Part shown: piece by piece, positions 43,120 to 56,091 of the stretch
Layout of the letters: every line of letters begins with the position of its first letter
Numbering within the stretch: the stretch's first letter is position 1
Source of the DNA: Diphasiastrum complanatum
Lineage: Eukaryota; Streptophyta; Lycopodiopsida; Lycopodiales; Lycopodiaceae
NCBI GenBank assembly: GCA_029204225.1
Contig: CM055108.1
Coordinates: 23,470,749-23,534,748, forward strand
Length of the DNA: 64,000 nt
Reading direction: 5' to 3'
Translations under genes and position numbers: made by a program
Notes under the pieces: generated by a model
What the model was told of the DNA's origin: nothing
Databases searched by the model: none
The model's input: only the letters and a program-made list of their open reading frames with translations

Positions 43120-45130
43120 CTTCATCTTGTATTCCTAGGCCAGCATGTATTTTGTTTCCTTCATCAGATTCAGATCATTATTGAATAGGAGTGTATCATC
43201 TACATAGAGAGTGATGATGAGGAAGTAATCTGATACAGACTTGAAGTAGACATTCGAGTCTGCCGAGTTTGGAATAAAACCATTCTCGATCAAAAAAATG
43301 TTGATTTTTTGGAACCAAGCTCTGGGTGACTGTTTTAGCCCATAGAGTGTCTTGTGGATTTTGCATACAAGGTGCCGTTGCTTGCTGTTGAGTTTGTATC
43401 CCTCTGGCTGAGTCATATAAATTTCCTCTTCGATGGTTCCATTGAAAAAATGTCTGGACATCCATCTGGTGGACTTCAAGATCTGCTGCAGTTGCAAAGG
43501 AGAGAGTAGGTGGATCAAAGCATGTTTGACAATTGGGCTGAAGGTTCTAGAATAGTCCAGATCTGGAATCTAGAAAAAGCCTTTGGCAACTAGCCTGGCC
43601 TTGTAACGATTTAGCCTTCCTTTAGCGTCATACTTCATCTTGAATATCCATCTACATGGAATTGGATTTCGGTCCCTTGACAGCTCAGTGATTGTCCATG
43701 TTTGATTCTCCATCAGAGAATCGAACTCAGTGTCCATTACTACTTTCCACTGGTCAGCATCAGGAGTAGACATAGCCTCAGAAATGGTGGTTGGTTCCTG
43801 CACAAAGTAGCAGGCCGGATCATCCATAAATCTGGATGGAGGCTGTCTGGACCTGTTCGATCTTCTGGGTTAAACTTCGGCTCGTTGAGGTTCCGACTCA
43901 TTGTCTGAGTCAGTGTCGCTATTCTGCAGTTGAATCCTTGGATCAGAATTTAGTTGTTCAATCCTTGGGTCAGATTTGTCAGAAGCTTTCCCTTTGTGGT
44001 CGATGAACTGGTCTTCCACAAAAATGACATCTCTAGTGGTGAATGCCTTCTCGGTATCCAGGCTATAGAGCTTGTACACCTTGTGGTATGGGGAATAGCT
44101 GATGAAAAGTGTTTTCTTGCTTTTGTCATCCAGCTTTCTTCTTAGATCTTCAGGGATCTGAGCGAAAGCGATGCATCCAAACACTCGAATATTTTTGAGT
44201 GATGGTTTTGATCATGTCCATACCTCATAAGGTGACTTGCCATTCAGGGCTTTGGTGATAGATCGATTCTGCAAATAGGTAGCTGTAATAATAGCTTCTG
44301 TCCAGAATTTCTTTGGAAGAGAGGCATGGGCTAGCATGCTCTTGGCACTTTCGATGAGTGTCTGATTCTATCGTTCAGCTACACCATTGGACTAAGGTGA
44401 GTAGCTGGTTGTAAATTGATGATGTATTCCACTGGCCTTGCATAGCTCCTTGAATTATGTGGAGATATACTCTCTCCCTCCATCTGTGCATAGAGACTTA
44501 ATCTTCCTCTGGGTCTGGTTTTCTATAGACACTTTGAACTGCTTCAAGAACTTAAATGCTTCAAATTCGTTCTTTAAAAAGTAAGTAGCAGTCCTTCGTG
44601 AGAAGTCATCGATGAAGGTTAGAAAATAGAGAGCTCCCCCTGTCGAAGCAGTCTACATCGGGCCACAAATGTCGCTATGTACAAGGTCAAGCAAGCCTTT
44701 CGAAGTATGAAAATAAAAAATGAAGGGACTTCTAGCATGCTTGTTGATAATACAGCTTTCGCATGGAGAAGTTGGCTTGCTGACAGAAGGCAAATCTTGT
44801 ACTAGACTCTGAACAAACATTCGCTGAATGCTGTTGAAATTAAGATGGCCAAGTCTAAAATGCCACATCATATCAGTTGATTCAGAGTGGCTATGTGAAA
44901 AGCTTGACTGTTAGAAGAGTAGCAGTGACTGAGTTTGTAAAGATAGCCGCTTCTTCTTCTGAAGGCTAGAACCTTCCTAGATTTGTCAAGATTGTGTAGT
45001 CTTCTGTATCAAATTCGAACCTCCAACCTAAATCGGTGATTCTACTAACTGAGAGCAGATTCTTGGTCAGATTTGAGATGTGGAGAACGTTGGATAGCAA
45101 CTTGACTTCTCCTTTCTGGAATAAAAAATG
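43120..45130 (-). mobile_element. Ty1/copia remnant: protease edge, integrase and RT
   Basis: Minus-strand order, from high to low coordinates: end of protease (about 45125), GAG-pre-integrase (MMWHFRLGHLNFNSIQRMFV, 44870), integrase start (CESCIINKHARSPF, DICGPM) through about 44250, post-integrase linker (MFGCIAFAQIPEDLRRKLDD), then RT ([40 protein letters not shown]) to about 43140. Gag, RNase H and both LTRs are missing. It is a broken fossil with several breaks. Its integrase start is close to that of the three-LTR array at 7106-11649, so the two are related families. Confidence 0.85.
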
Positions 45131-45820
<690 letters not shown>

Positions 45821-45903
45821 CTCTATTCTAGTGATTACAAAATGATGTCACATCCCTACTTATAGACAAAGTTAGGGTTAGAATTTTTGGTTCACCCAAA
45901 ACC

Positions 45904-48900
45904 ATGTGCCATAATAACGCATGTATTGATGAAAGCATTAAGGAGGTAGAACTTGTTCAAGTTATACTTAATGGCTTGTTGGATGATCATGCTAATCTTG
46001 TTCAAAGTTTTGCTATTCAAAAGACTTTGCCAAGTATTGTGGATTTGCAAGAGATCTTGGTGAATGAGGATTATAGGCTTCAATCAAGAGGAGGTGGATC
46101 TACATCGACATCTCATTATGAAGAGGATGTTATGTTCATCAAAGGCAAGTTTAAGGGCAAAGGAAAAGGCAAGTGGTCTAAAGGGCAAGATCAAGGTGAG
46201 ACTTCTTCTTTTGGCAAAAAGAAAGATAAGTCTAAGTTGAAATGCTTTTATTGTGGAATCAAAGAGCATTTTGCAAATGAATGTTTGAAGAAGCAAAGAG
46301 ATGAAGGTAGCAAGCAAATCAACTTTACTACTAATGGTGAGGATCTAGGTGGTGGTGATTCTCTTTTGATGTGTTCTTCAAGTCTAAAATCAAGTGAAGG
46401 TGACAAAGATTCATGGTGGATTGATAGTGGAGCTAGTTCACACATGACTAGTCACAAGGAGTTCTTTACTTCTTTGGTCACTTATGATGGAGCCAAGAAA
46501 GCAATTCACATGGCCAATGGTGGTGAGTGTGTGATTGAAGGTATTGGTTCTATTCCTATTTGTCTCTCTACTAATAGGAAAGCAAGACTTGATGGTGTTC
46601 TTTACATTCCTTCACTTTCAAAGAATTTGTTGAGTGTTGGTCAGATGATAGAGAAAGGATACATGGTAAAGTTTGGTGGTGATGCTTGTTTCATTACAAA
46701 GGAAGAAATCTTGGTTGCTAGGGGCAATAGACAAGGTAGACTTTTCAAGCTTGATGCTTTTGTTATGGCTAACAAAAAGGATGGAATGGAAAAGGAGATT
46801 GGTCTCAACTTTCCAAAGTTACCTTTTAGCATCAATAAGATTGGTGGATCTTATGCAAAGTCTAAAAAGCTTCCTTATGCTAGATCTAGGTCAAGATCTA
46901 ATATGCTTCTTGGAAATGTTCATCTTTGTGTTAACTTGGCTAGTCTTGAGGATATTGATGGTGTTTCAAAGGTTCTTCATGGCAAGTGCAAGCATGCAAA
47001 AGGTAAGGAAAGAGCTAATTTCATCAATGGAGGTGAAGGTTCTTCCTTGGAAAAGATTGTTGCTAATGATTTCTTTGATCATATGGGAAAAGATGTTGCT
47101 AGGTGCATTCATGAAGGAGGTGGTTCTTCTACATTTTTTTGTTATGATTCCAACAAATTCATTTTTCCAGCAAGTGGAGTCACATGTCTTCATAAAGAGA
47201 GTAGATCAAATGGTTCTATCAAGAGACTTAGTGAGGGAGATAGTCACAAATCAAGAAGAAGAGAAGTATGTGAAGAGTTCAAAGTAGGATGTACTTTGAA
47301 TGATGTCATTGTGAATGATAGTGAGGAAGAATCATTATCATATGATTCATTACCTAAAACATTGAGTAGAAGTCCTTGTTTGAAAAAAGAGAGTACTTCA
47401 ATCATCCTTATGTTGAAGGTACTAATCATTTTTTTCATGGCTTCTAATGTTTTTGAGATTTCTACTTCTTATGATGCAATCATTAAGAGGGAGTCTTATG
47501 AAGGAAAGAGCAATGGAAGATTGGTTTTTGGGAAGATCCAAGGCATGGATCTCACATCTCTTCATCAACTGAAAGGATTCTATGATTATGAATTGATCAC
47601 TCATGGTCGAGATGGCAAAAGGTTGGTTGGAGAAGACTACATGGAACAAATCGAGAGGCAATTTCTTCAAGGCAAGGGAGACTTCATTAGTGAGCTTATT
47701 GAGGTTTGTTATGGACTCAAGAAGGCTGGATTTATTAGGTTTGATACTCATATTCACCTACTCTACTTCATGTTGGATGGAAAGTTTAAAATCTATCTTT
47801 TGATTTATGATGGTGACATTGGTGTTTCACTAACCTTTGTGGAAATTTGAGATCAAGCATTGATGAGATCTTGTTGGATATAGATCATATGTTTGAGAAG
47901 GGAGTATATCCAAAGGTTCAGGTATGAAGTATTCATATCTTTGATATCTTTGATGATCAAGAGAAAGGTAAGCAAGTGGAAGCGACTCACTTTGCTTTAC
48001 TCACATGTTTTGGAGAATCTTCTTGTGTAGATGATGCTATGCAAGTGAATATTGGTTCTCATGGTTTTCATACTGGAAAAGCAAGTAATGGATCTGGAAA
48101 ACAAAGTTTGTTCAATGACTTTGATGGTCAAGAGGAAGATCAAGAGGTTGGTCTCAAAGGGCTTCAACAACACAAAAGGAAAGGTGGCAATTTGGAGCTA
48201 GTCAAGAGCATCAAAGGAAGGGTATTTGGCAAAGATGTTTTGGATCTGTTTTTGCAGCTTATTTAAGACTCAAGTAAGGTCAAAGGAGCAGCAATGAAGT
48301 GGACTTTACTTGTTCTATCTCATGTTTGAGTTATTTCATGTGGATGTGTGCAAATTGTCAAGATATGGACAAACTAGCTACATTGTCTTGCAATATTTTA
48401 TTGTTGGAGTTGTACTAGCATTCTTGGCTGGTTTGCTGATGGAAATGAAGCTATTGGAGGTTCATTATGTCACTCATCCATGGCTAAGTTCTCAAGTGTT
48501 GAGCTACATGGTGCCAATACTTGGAGATTGTCAATTTTTGGTGAATTCATGGTCATTTTCTTGTGTCAAGTAGATCTTGAAGATAGACTAGTGCGAACTA
48601 CTTGGCTTATGGAGTCATGTGGTGCTAGATTTGCATCATGTATGTACTCACCTACTCATGGATTTCCAAGTTTTGATGATTTCTTGTGGCAAGATGGAGA
48701 TGGAGGCTCATTCATGGAGTTTTATGGTGGAAACATATCAAGAAAGGACAAAGTTGGAGGAGACAAGCAAGCAAATGGTCATCACTCACATTTATTGTTT
48801 GATTGCTGTAATTTTCCAGAGAGTTCAAAGTTTGAAGTATGGAGGAATCATTTCATTTACATTCTATTTGGTTCTTCATGTTCTAGTTATATCTTGATGT

Positions 48901-49540
48901 GTAAAATTGATGTAAGAAATAGTGAAGCATCCAATTTGGACACTATTCTCTATATCAATTATGAGAGATACTTTAGAACCTTAGAAAAGAGATCTATACT
49001 TAGGATGGAGATCATTCTAAAGTTGGATCAAAGTTCTATTGTCAAAACTATGCCAAAACTAGTTGAAGAGGGAGTGTGAGAGGTTTCAACTAGTTTAGTC
49101 TAGTTTAGTCATATTTTGGTAAATTGTCAATAAGAGGCCAAAACTCATTTTAGACTTAGAGATAAACTTTTTGAAGTTATATTGGTTTAAAATATATTCA
49201 ATAAACACTTTTTGAAAGTGTGGGAAAGTTGGTAGTCGAGTTTGAGGGAGATTCAAATTTGAACTTTGGGTACATTGAATCTAGACCCAAAAATAGTAGG
49301 GTTTACATTTTGGAGGGAAAGCCAAGTGGACAAATAGGGTTTGGAAACTCTATAAAAGGATGTAAGTCATGGAGAGACACATCTTCTCTCTTCTCTCTCT
49401 CATTTCATCATTATACATGGTTATCTTTGGGTTCTACTACTCATTGGTGCACTATCTTGGTGTTATCTTGCAATCTTGTGTGTAGAATGATCATTTATTG
49501 CTATTTTCGGTTCCACATGTGTGAAATATAGTAGGGTACT
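45904..49540 (+). mobile_element. copia-derived non-autonomous element with long gag-protease frame
   Basis: A single 648-codon open frame (45904-47850) begins in the copia gag domain (ELVQVILNGLLDDHANLVQS, VDLQEILVNEDYRL). It has a basic linker, a zinc knuckle (CFYCGIKEHFANEC, about 46243-46284), then protease (WWIDSGASSHMTSH, near 46413; LDGVLYIPSLSKNLLSVGQM). After residue about 300 the expected integrase is absent. In its place is lysine/serine-rich sequence of unknown kind, and only near the end do weak RT-like echoes appear (ECYGLKK-like, LDGKFKIYLL). Untranslated-looking sequence follows to a purine tract and an LTR-like end at about 49076-49540. No 5' LTR was found. It looks like an internally rearranged, defective element whose front part stayed open. 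Confidence 0.7.
49076..49540 (+). repeat. LTR-like segment A
   Basis: Follows the purine tract GAAGAGGGAG (about 49062-49073), starts TGAGAGGTTTCAAC and has a TATA box (CTCTATAAAAGGATG, near 49348) followed by CTTCTCTCTTCTCTC, a usual plant LTR promoter layout. The right boundary is not fixed. Confidence 0.5.
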
Positions 49541-49729
49541 GTAATTTTATGGACATCAAACATATTTTATGTTTTGGTTCATGTTTGATCAGTATCTCTT
49601 AGAGTTTGCATCTCATTTTGTATGTAGTTGCTGATTTTCCTACATTGGCAGGATTGTTGGTTTGCTCCTTATTGTAACCAAAGATTTGGACATGGATTGG
49701 ATCTTGAATGATCTGAAATCCTTCACATG

Positions 49730-50518
49730 ATGTCCTTAACGGAAGATCATGAGGTTGGCCTTAGTTTGCTTCATCAACACGAAGAGAAAATTGGCAATTT
49801 GGAGCTAGAAAGAGGCATCAAGATGGAATCCAAAATTTAAAAGTATTAAGGATCTATTTTTGAAGGTTCTTGAAAACTTGAATTGAGGTCAAAGGAACAG
49901 CAAAGAAATGCACTTCTATCCTACCTTACTCATCTTATTTCATGTTTGAACAATATCACGTCAATGCATGAAAATTGCCAAGTTTTGTTGAAACTAGTTT
50001 CATTGTTTTACATCTTTTGGATCTTAAAGATGAACTGGTGTTCTTTGCTGATTTTGATGATGGAAATGGAGTTGAGGAAGCTTCATTATGAGACTCATTC
50101 ACTCATAGGTTTTCAAGGGTTGGAGATCTTTTATGGCAAGATGGCGATGGCGACTCGTTTATGGTGTTTCATGTTACATACACCTCAAATGAGGTGCAAT
50201 ATGGAGAAAACAAACAAGCACTCATTCATATGCTCCATCTTAAACATGTGTGCTACTATTTTACAAAGATATCAAAGGTGGAAGCATGGAGGAACCCATT
50301 CATTATGATTCTAAGTTCTAGTTCATGTAGTATTTTCATCTTGTTAAGTAAAATTGGTATAAGTGATAGTGAAGCATCCAATTTGGACACAATTCTCTAT
50401 ATCAATTATGAAATCTTTCCATTTACTTATAAGATCAGAGAGGGAAGATATATTTTTAAGAAAGAGTTAGTTTTTAAAAGTAATGTTGTCAAAATAACAA
50501 GTTACATTTAAGAGGAAA
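49730..50518 (+). repeat. second copy of the element tail
   Basis: Repeats, with divergence, the tail seen at about 48110-49075. Shared in order are GATCA(A/T)GAGGTTGG, GGCAATTTGGAGCTAG, ATGGAGG(A/-)A and GTGAAGCATCCAATTTGGAC followed by TCTCTATATCAATTATGA. It ends in a purine tract, AAGAGGAAATG, as copy A does. Confidence 0.65.
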
Positions 50519-51040
50519 TGTGAAAAATAGTAAATAGTAACTTGACTATTTGGAGGACTATTTGGTTTTTCACACTTCAATACGTGTCTAAATGTCAAGG
50601 GAGGCACAAATATTTGTCCCTTATTGGTCTAATATGTAGGATAAACATAGACCCTTGAAACTAGTTAGATTGCCTTATTACCATTGATCTTGATCAAGGG
50701 GCGGTGATTGGATAGGGTAGATGCATTCGGGCCAAGTGACATTGGGGTAGCCTATTAGTATATATAGGAGTTGTTTGTACTCATTTCACATTGAGTAATT
50801 GAGAGCTGGTGCCTTTGAGGTTCTATCTCCTCTTTTTGTGTTGTTGTGAGATAATGCTAGATTGTAGATGTATTGTTCATATGTGTATTTCTAGGATATT
50901 GGAGCAACTTGGCCTACTTCAAGAGGATTTTGGATTAGATCCATAGCTATGTTCAAGATCCATTTTAGGCTTATTCTATTTGTGTTGGCTATTTTATCGT
51001 TTATGTTAAATTGAAAGTGCTCTTGCCTAACATTGTCTTG
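50519..51040 (+). repeat. LTR-like segment B
   Basis: Starts TGTGAAAAATAG after a purine tract, has a TATA box (AGTATATATAGGAG, near 50757) and a CT-rich leader. The layout matches segment A, but the sequences have diverged strongly or belong to different subfamilies. The right end is not fixed. Confidence 0.45.
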
Positions 51041-51829
51041 TAGGTGTTTGTGCAGTCACTTAGGTCAAAGATCTCTCAAATTAAATGAATGTTTTTCATT
51101 TTCTTTCACAAATTTGATTGCACCTAAAAAAAACTCAAAAGAAGTATGAAGAAGTGAGGCTTGAGCAAGTTGCATAATTCTTCACCAAGAACTTTTAAGG
51201 ATTAGAAACCTAATGAACGTAGTTGCTTTGCTTTTAATCATTATTACATATGTTAGCAACTTTATTACTTTAAGAGCTGTTGTACTTTTAGTTTTTCCAC
51301 AACTCTCAGATTGTCATAGGGCCTCTTTGAATGTTGTATTTGCTTATATACATATGTATCAATAATGAAAGCAATTACCTTTGATGATGAAAAGATAGTA
51401 AGTATGATGTTCAAAATAGATGAAAAGAAACAAATAATGTAACTCTTAGAAACAAGAGAAAAAAAATCAGTAAGGCGCAAACACTTTTTTTTTTTTTTAA
51501 ATTTTGAATTCTTCGTAAAAAAATGTCAATGTTTGAAATGTTTAACAAATATATATTGTCGCATTAAATAAAAAATTCAATTTGTTAAAAATTGTGACAA
51601 TACTAATAAGAAAATATAAATTATTTTTTACATACTCAAATTTGTATCTACGAAGGAAAATTTAAAACTAAATACATTATTAAATTGAAATTCTAAAAAT
51701 AATTAAAACGAGTCGTCACAAAATGCACACAAAAGTGTTCAAGCACTTATTCAAAGAAAAAATTTTGAGACCTTCATTTCGAGCGACTTATGTGTAAGAT
51801 ATGATGTGCCAAATATGTGGGGGTACTGA

Positions 51830-52395
51830 TGAAACTTCGATATTTTCATATATGGGACTACATTATTGCGAATTTTACATTCAATTTTTAGCCTGTCTAC
51901 TCTTTAAAATCATGTATAATTATAGAAACATGCCTATTAATTTTTTTTTGAATTTGGAGATCTATAGAAATAGATACGTGCATTCAAAGTTACCCTTTTA
52001 AGTGTTGATAAAAATCACCACAATTGAAAATATCATATATGAGTATATAATACCATGATTTTAACAATTTGTTTTTGGTTTGTCTACTTTGAAAAGTATT
52101 ATATAATCATAGAAACATGTATCTCAATTTTTTTTTTTCAATTTGGAGTTATGTAGAAATAGATACGTGCATCTAAAGTTACCCATGTCAAGTGCTGAAA
52201 AGTATTGAAAATTACTGAAAGGTGCTAGAAAGTTTCAGCTCTTTTGGAGGTACTTTTTACAACTCTTTCTTTGGGGTCTACTTTCAAAAATCCTTTATGA
52301 CCATAGAAACATGTCTATAAAAAAAAAATTCAAATTTGGAGTCCTACAGAGGTATATACGTGACCTAAAGTTACCCATGTGAAGTGCTGAAACGT
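51830..52395 (+). repeat. three-copy degenerate tandem repeat, unit about 185 bp
   Basis: Each unit contains (A/C)ATAGAAACATG, then a T- or A-rich run, (C/G)AATTTGGAG, ATA(G/T)ATACGTG, AAAGTTACCC and AAGTG(C/T)TGA in the same order. Units start near 51830, 52020 and 52200. Confidence 0.8.
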
Positions 52396-52560
52396 GCTAA
52401 AAATTGAAGTTTTTTGGGGGCAAATTGCCATCAAGAGAAAAAATAATAATTTAAGTCTTCCAATAACACAGTGAAGGGTCAAGTCTAGTTCCACATACAA
52501 TTGAAAGATTGAAATTTCAATTATTTGATGGCATGTTATGTCTCGTCAAGTAACCAAGGG

Positions 52561-52592
52561 CACATTTTTGTGCGCACGCGCACAAAAATGTG
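52561..52592. repeat. 15-bp perfect palindrome arms, 2-nt centre
   Basis: CACATTTTTGTGCGC at 52561-52575 and its exact reverse complement at 52578-52592 are separated only by AC. In such AT-rich surroundings it could extrude as a cruciform or mark a foldback element end. Confidence 0.9.
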
Positions 52593-54269
52593 CTGAAAAC
52601 AACTCGTGTTAAAAGATGTATATTCTAATGTTGATATTTTAACCTTTTTGAAAATTTTGAAATTAAGTCGTTTCCTACAGAAATAAAATATATATATTTG
52701 CAATATTAACAATCTATTTCATTTGTAAAAATCATAAAATACTTGAAAATAAATATTTTTAAAAATGTACAAAATATATGAAATGTAATTTTCTAAATAA
52801 CTGCTAATAGAATATTAAGTTTCATATGCATATTAAGATTTTAGAATACTTTAAAACCTCTTAATTTAAAATGCATAAGATTTTACAAATTGCATTATCT
52901 TCCTTAAGAAAATTTTCGAGAGTTTCATTTGCAAGAGCGATGTCCCAGTTATTGTGGATACTATCATTTTGCAAGAGAAGTGTCTCAAATACATTGTTGT
53001 TTTTGTAGTCTCTTTATAAGAATGAAGAAAATAAAAAATTTGATGTTTTCCATCTACGTTCATCATCTTCAAAATTTACAATATTAAAAAATTTATAACG
53101 TTCAATACAAATGCCCAAAATAGAAATAATATATATACATTTTTAATTCCAACAAATTTAGATACAAAAGAGATAATGACATAAATCTCAAATAGATATC
53201 AAGAACTAGATAACGTGGTGTTTTTTATTATAATAAAAATGAGGAATATATGTTATGCAAATGTTCAAAAGTCATTAAGCTATAGTAGGGTCCTGCTTTT
53301 CAGTAGGCTCAATACGTCGACAAAGGAACAATAGAGTCTTTGTCGTCAATAAATTTCCCTACCTTTCCTACCTCATTTGGCAAAACTAAAGGAGATTTCA
53401 TCCGCGTGTTACTAAATTCTACTAGTTCGTTATCGACCTATGTTGCAACACCATGCTTACCTTTTTTAATAGCACATGTGTTGGTCATACCACTATTGCT
53501 AAAAAGATATAATACCCAATCAATAAGGTGTGAAAATTCTCAATTAAATTCTTTACTAATTGTTGTGGCTTTTGATACAAACAAGCCACAAAATCGCTCA
53601 TTGGGTTTAAAAGTTTCTTTGTCACAACTGAGTATTCAAGAGATTGCCAAAACTTGTTTGGCCTACTATGTTGTAATGTAGCATGAAGCGTTCCGTGTAC
53701 TTAAATGGATATTCATCGTTCAAAGAATGTTTTATTTGAAAACAATAAGGAATGTCAACTATGCAAAGCATATAAGACCTTTTTTTTTTTTCAAAAAATT
53801 TGGCAATTCCTTATAGTTTTTTCAATCAATGGTATAAAATAACAGCTGATCTTCAACATTTTTTTGGAATATAGGTCTCTATTTAATCCTCTTTGGCCAC
53901 TATTTCACCACATGCTACTCTTTCCTACTCCTTTTTCAGCCTTTGCTTTTAAGATATGTCTTTAAAATTTTTCAAGCAAAACACTATTCTTTCTATCCTC
54001 ATAACTCTGAAACAAAAAAAGCTACACTCAGCATGAAAAAAAAAAAAAAAAGTCATCGAAAATCTTAATACACAAGTCCCAAATTTACTAGATTTTATGC
54101 TCAACATAGAGAGAACAACTTATCATGTCTCTAAACAAAATTAAAAATGGGCTAAGGGCCTCATTCTTCGAGCTCAGAGGATAAAGCCTCTGACATTCTT
54201 CAAAATCTTTGCAATTGAGCCCAACAATTCACGAGAAGCAGCAGTTGCGTGAGTATCTTTACCATTCTA

Positions 54270-56091
54270 TTATAGGATCTCTTGTGTACACATGATCTAT
54301 ACCATGCCAGACATTGCTTTTGTAGTTAGCTCTCTCAGTCAGTTTATGACTAATCCTGGTGTAACACATTGGAAGGCTCTCATCAGAGTCATGAGATATC
54401 TTCGAGCTACTATGGACTTTTGCATTTGTTATGGAGCAGTCGGCAATGACAAACTCAATTTCCTCAGTGCTTACACAGATGCGAGCTGGGCAGGAGATGT
54501 AGACACTCGTATATCTACTTTCGGATTTACATTCTTCCTCAACAATGATCCAATTTCCTGGAATAGTCGCAAACAATCTTCGACAGCTCTATCTTCCACT
54601 GAATCAGAGTATATCGCAGCCTCTCAAGCTACAAATGAAGCAATTTGATTGAGAAACGTACTTTCAAATATCGGTCTGAATCAATATGCTTCGACGACAT
54701 TATTTTGTGATAATCAAAGTGCCAACGCTTTATCAGCCAACCCTAGATTCCATTTCAGAAGTAAGCAAAGTTTTGAAGTATCATTTCGTCAGAAGCAAAG
54801 TTCTCAACGAAGAGGTCTGATTGCAGTACTGTAGAATGCAAGATATGACAGCTGATATTTTTACCAAAGTATTAAGTTTGGATACACACAGAAGATTATG
54901 TGTAGAACTAGTTTGAAGGTCAAGGCATTCAAGGATTCAGATTAAGGGGGAGTGTTGGATTATTCTCCTTCTTACCAATCGACTAATCGATTTTAATCTT
55001 CATCCATTGTTTTATCCGGTTCTGCGGTTTTTCTCCTTACATTCTGCAGTTTTACAAATGTTTTTACACAATCTACATAATTACACAGAGTTTCACCACA
55101 GTGTCACATTTCATGTTCTCTCACTTCAGCTTTCTCACCTGCCAAGAAATACACGGAGTTTTACCTTGGTGCCGCTTCAGTTTTTCATTTTTGGCAAAGT
55201 TGTCGCCTGTCAGGAATCTCGTGTAAAAATGCAGTGTCGCTTTTCGTATTTTTTCGTCTGTCGGGATTCGCAAGCAAATATGCAGAGTCGCATTTTTAAC
55301 TTGACAAAATGTCGCACTTTTTGCTTTCTCCAAAGAGCCTCAAAAGTTAAGGAAATGACTCTGGCAAAGTGTAGGAAAACCCTAAATCAGTTTTTAAGGC
55401 ACTGTCATGTTTTTCGCAAAATCTTGATACTGTTGCCTTTTGCGATAGTGTTGCCTGTGGCTGTTTTAGTTCATTTTTGTAGAAGTGACAATTTGGTTCA
55501 TTTATGCAGACAGAACATTTACGACCAATTTCACCGCTTATCAACAATCAATGACAAGGAACCGGATGGATGCCAGCGGATACCAACCAACTGGCAATCA
55601 CAATTGATGACCTAATTTCTTGGTATAAATAGCCGATCATATTCATACAGTTTCAATGTAAGCAGTTTAATATCAGCAAGTATTGCAAGTTAGCTCTCCA
55701 TCAAGATTTTAAGCTTGAACTCTCCTGAGCATTCTAGCTCAGTTTTAGAGTTATTAGAGTTGCTATTGCGCTATTGCTTATCAGCATAGCTACTTGTTAT
55801 CAGACTTTTTCTCAGTTACTCAGAGACAGCTTAGAGTGTGCGGTTTCTATCCGCTAATGTTTTGCGCTCATTGGCATCTGATTTTGTTTTTCTGAATCAG
55901 TGTCAGAATGCATGCATCTCTATATTTACTTCATGTTTGACTACGTAATCACTTAGTATCTAGCGATTTCAAAGTTTGTTGCTAAAGATGAATGTGATTC
56001 CCATCACTACTGCTTTGTTCAATTTTTGATAGGCGTAGTCATGCACTAAAGTAGAAAGTTTCTACTACGATTATCTAACCTATTTTCGACA
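54270..56091 (+). mobile_element. Ty1/copia remnant: RNase H and 3' LTR
   Basis: Plus-strand RT-tail and RNase H sequence (TMPDIAFVVSSLSQFM, FLSAYTDASWAGDVDTR, SSTESEYIAASQATNEA, DNQSAN) spans about 54290-54890. A polypurine tract AAGGGGGAG (54944-54952) and a 3' LTR (54953-56091) follow. Everything upstream of the end of RT is missing. It has a few breaks. The LTR starts TGTTGGAT and ends TTTTCGACA, the same termini as the array at 7106-11649. Confidence 0.85.
54953..56091 (+). repeat. copia 3' LTR, 1139 bp
   Basis: The left edge is fixed by the polypurine tract; the right edge is set at TTTTCGACA by analogy with the related LTRs. A TATA box (GGTATAAATAGCC, near 55622) fits a promoter two-thirds along. 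The first half contains loose repeats of GCAG(T/A)GTCGC(T/A)TTT. Confidence 0.7.

Larger units (their letters stand above)
51041..54240. other. AT-rich tract with tandem repeat and palindrome
   Basis: About 3.2 kb of very AT-rich DNA with no recognised gene. It contains the three-copy repeat at about 51830-52395 and the palindrome at 52561-52592. Short frames such as 53340-53681 have no recognisable domain. Confidence 0.5.

Noticed and set aside
47976-50511. Open frames in the element tail as host genes
   Set aside because: They occur in both copies of a duplicated retroelement tail, in shifting frames and without recognisable domains.
53340-53681. 113-codon frame in the AT-rich tract
   Set aside because: No motif and no supporting neighbours; probably chance.
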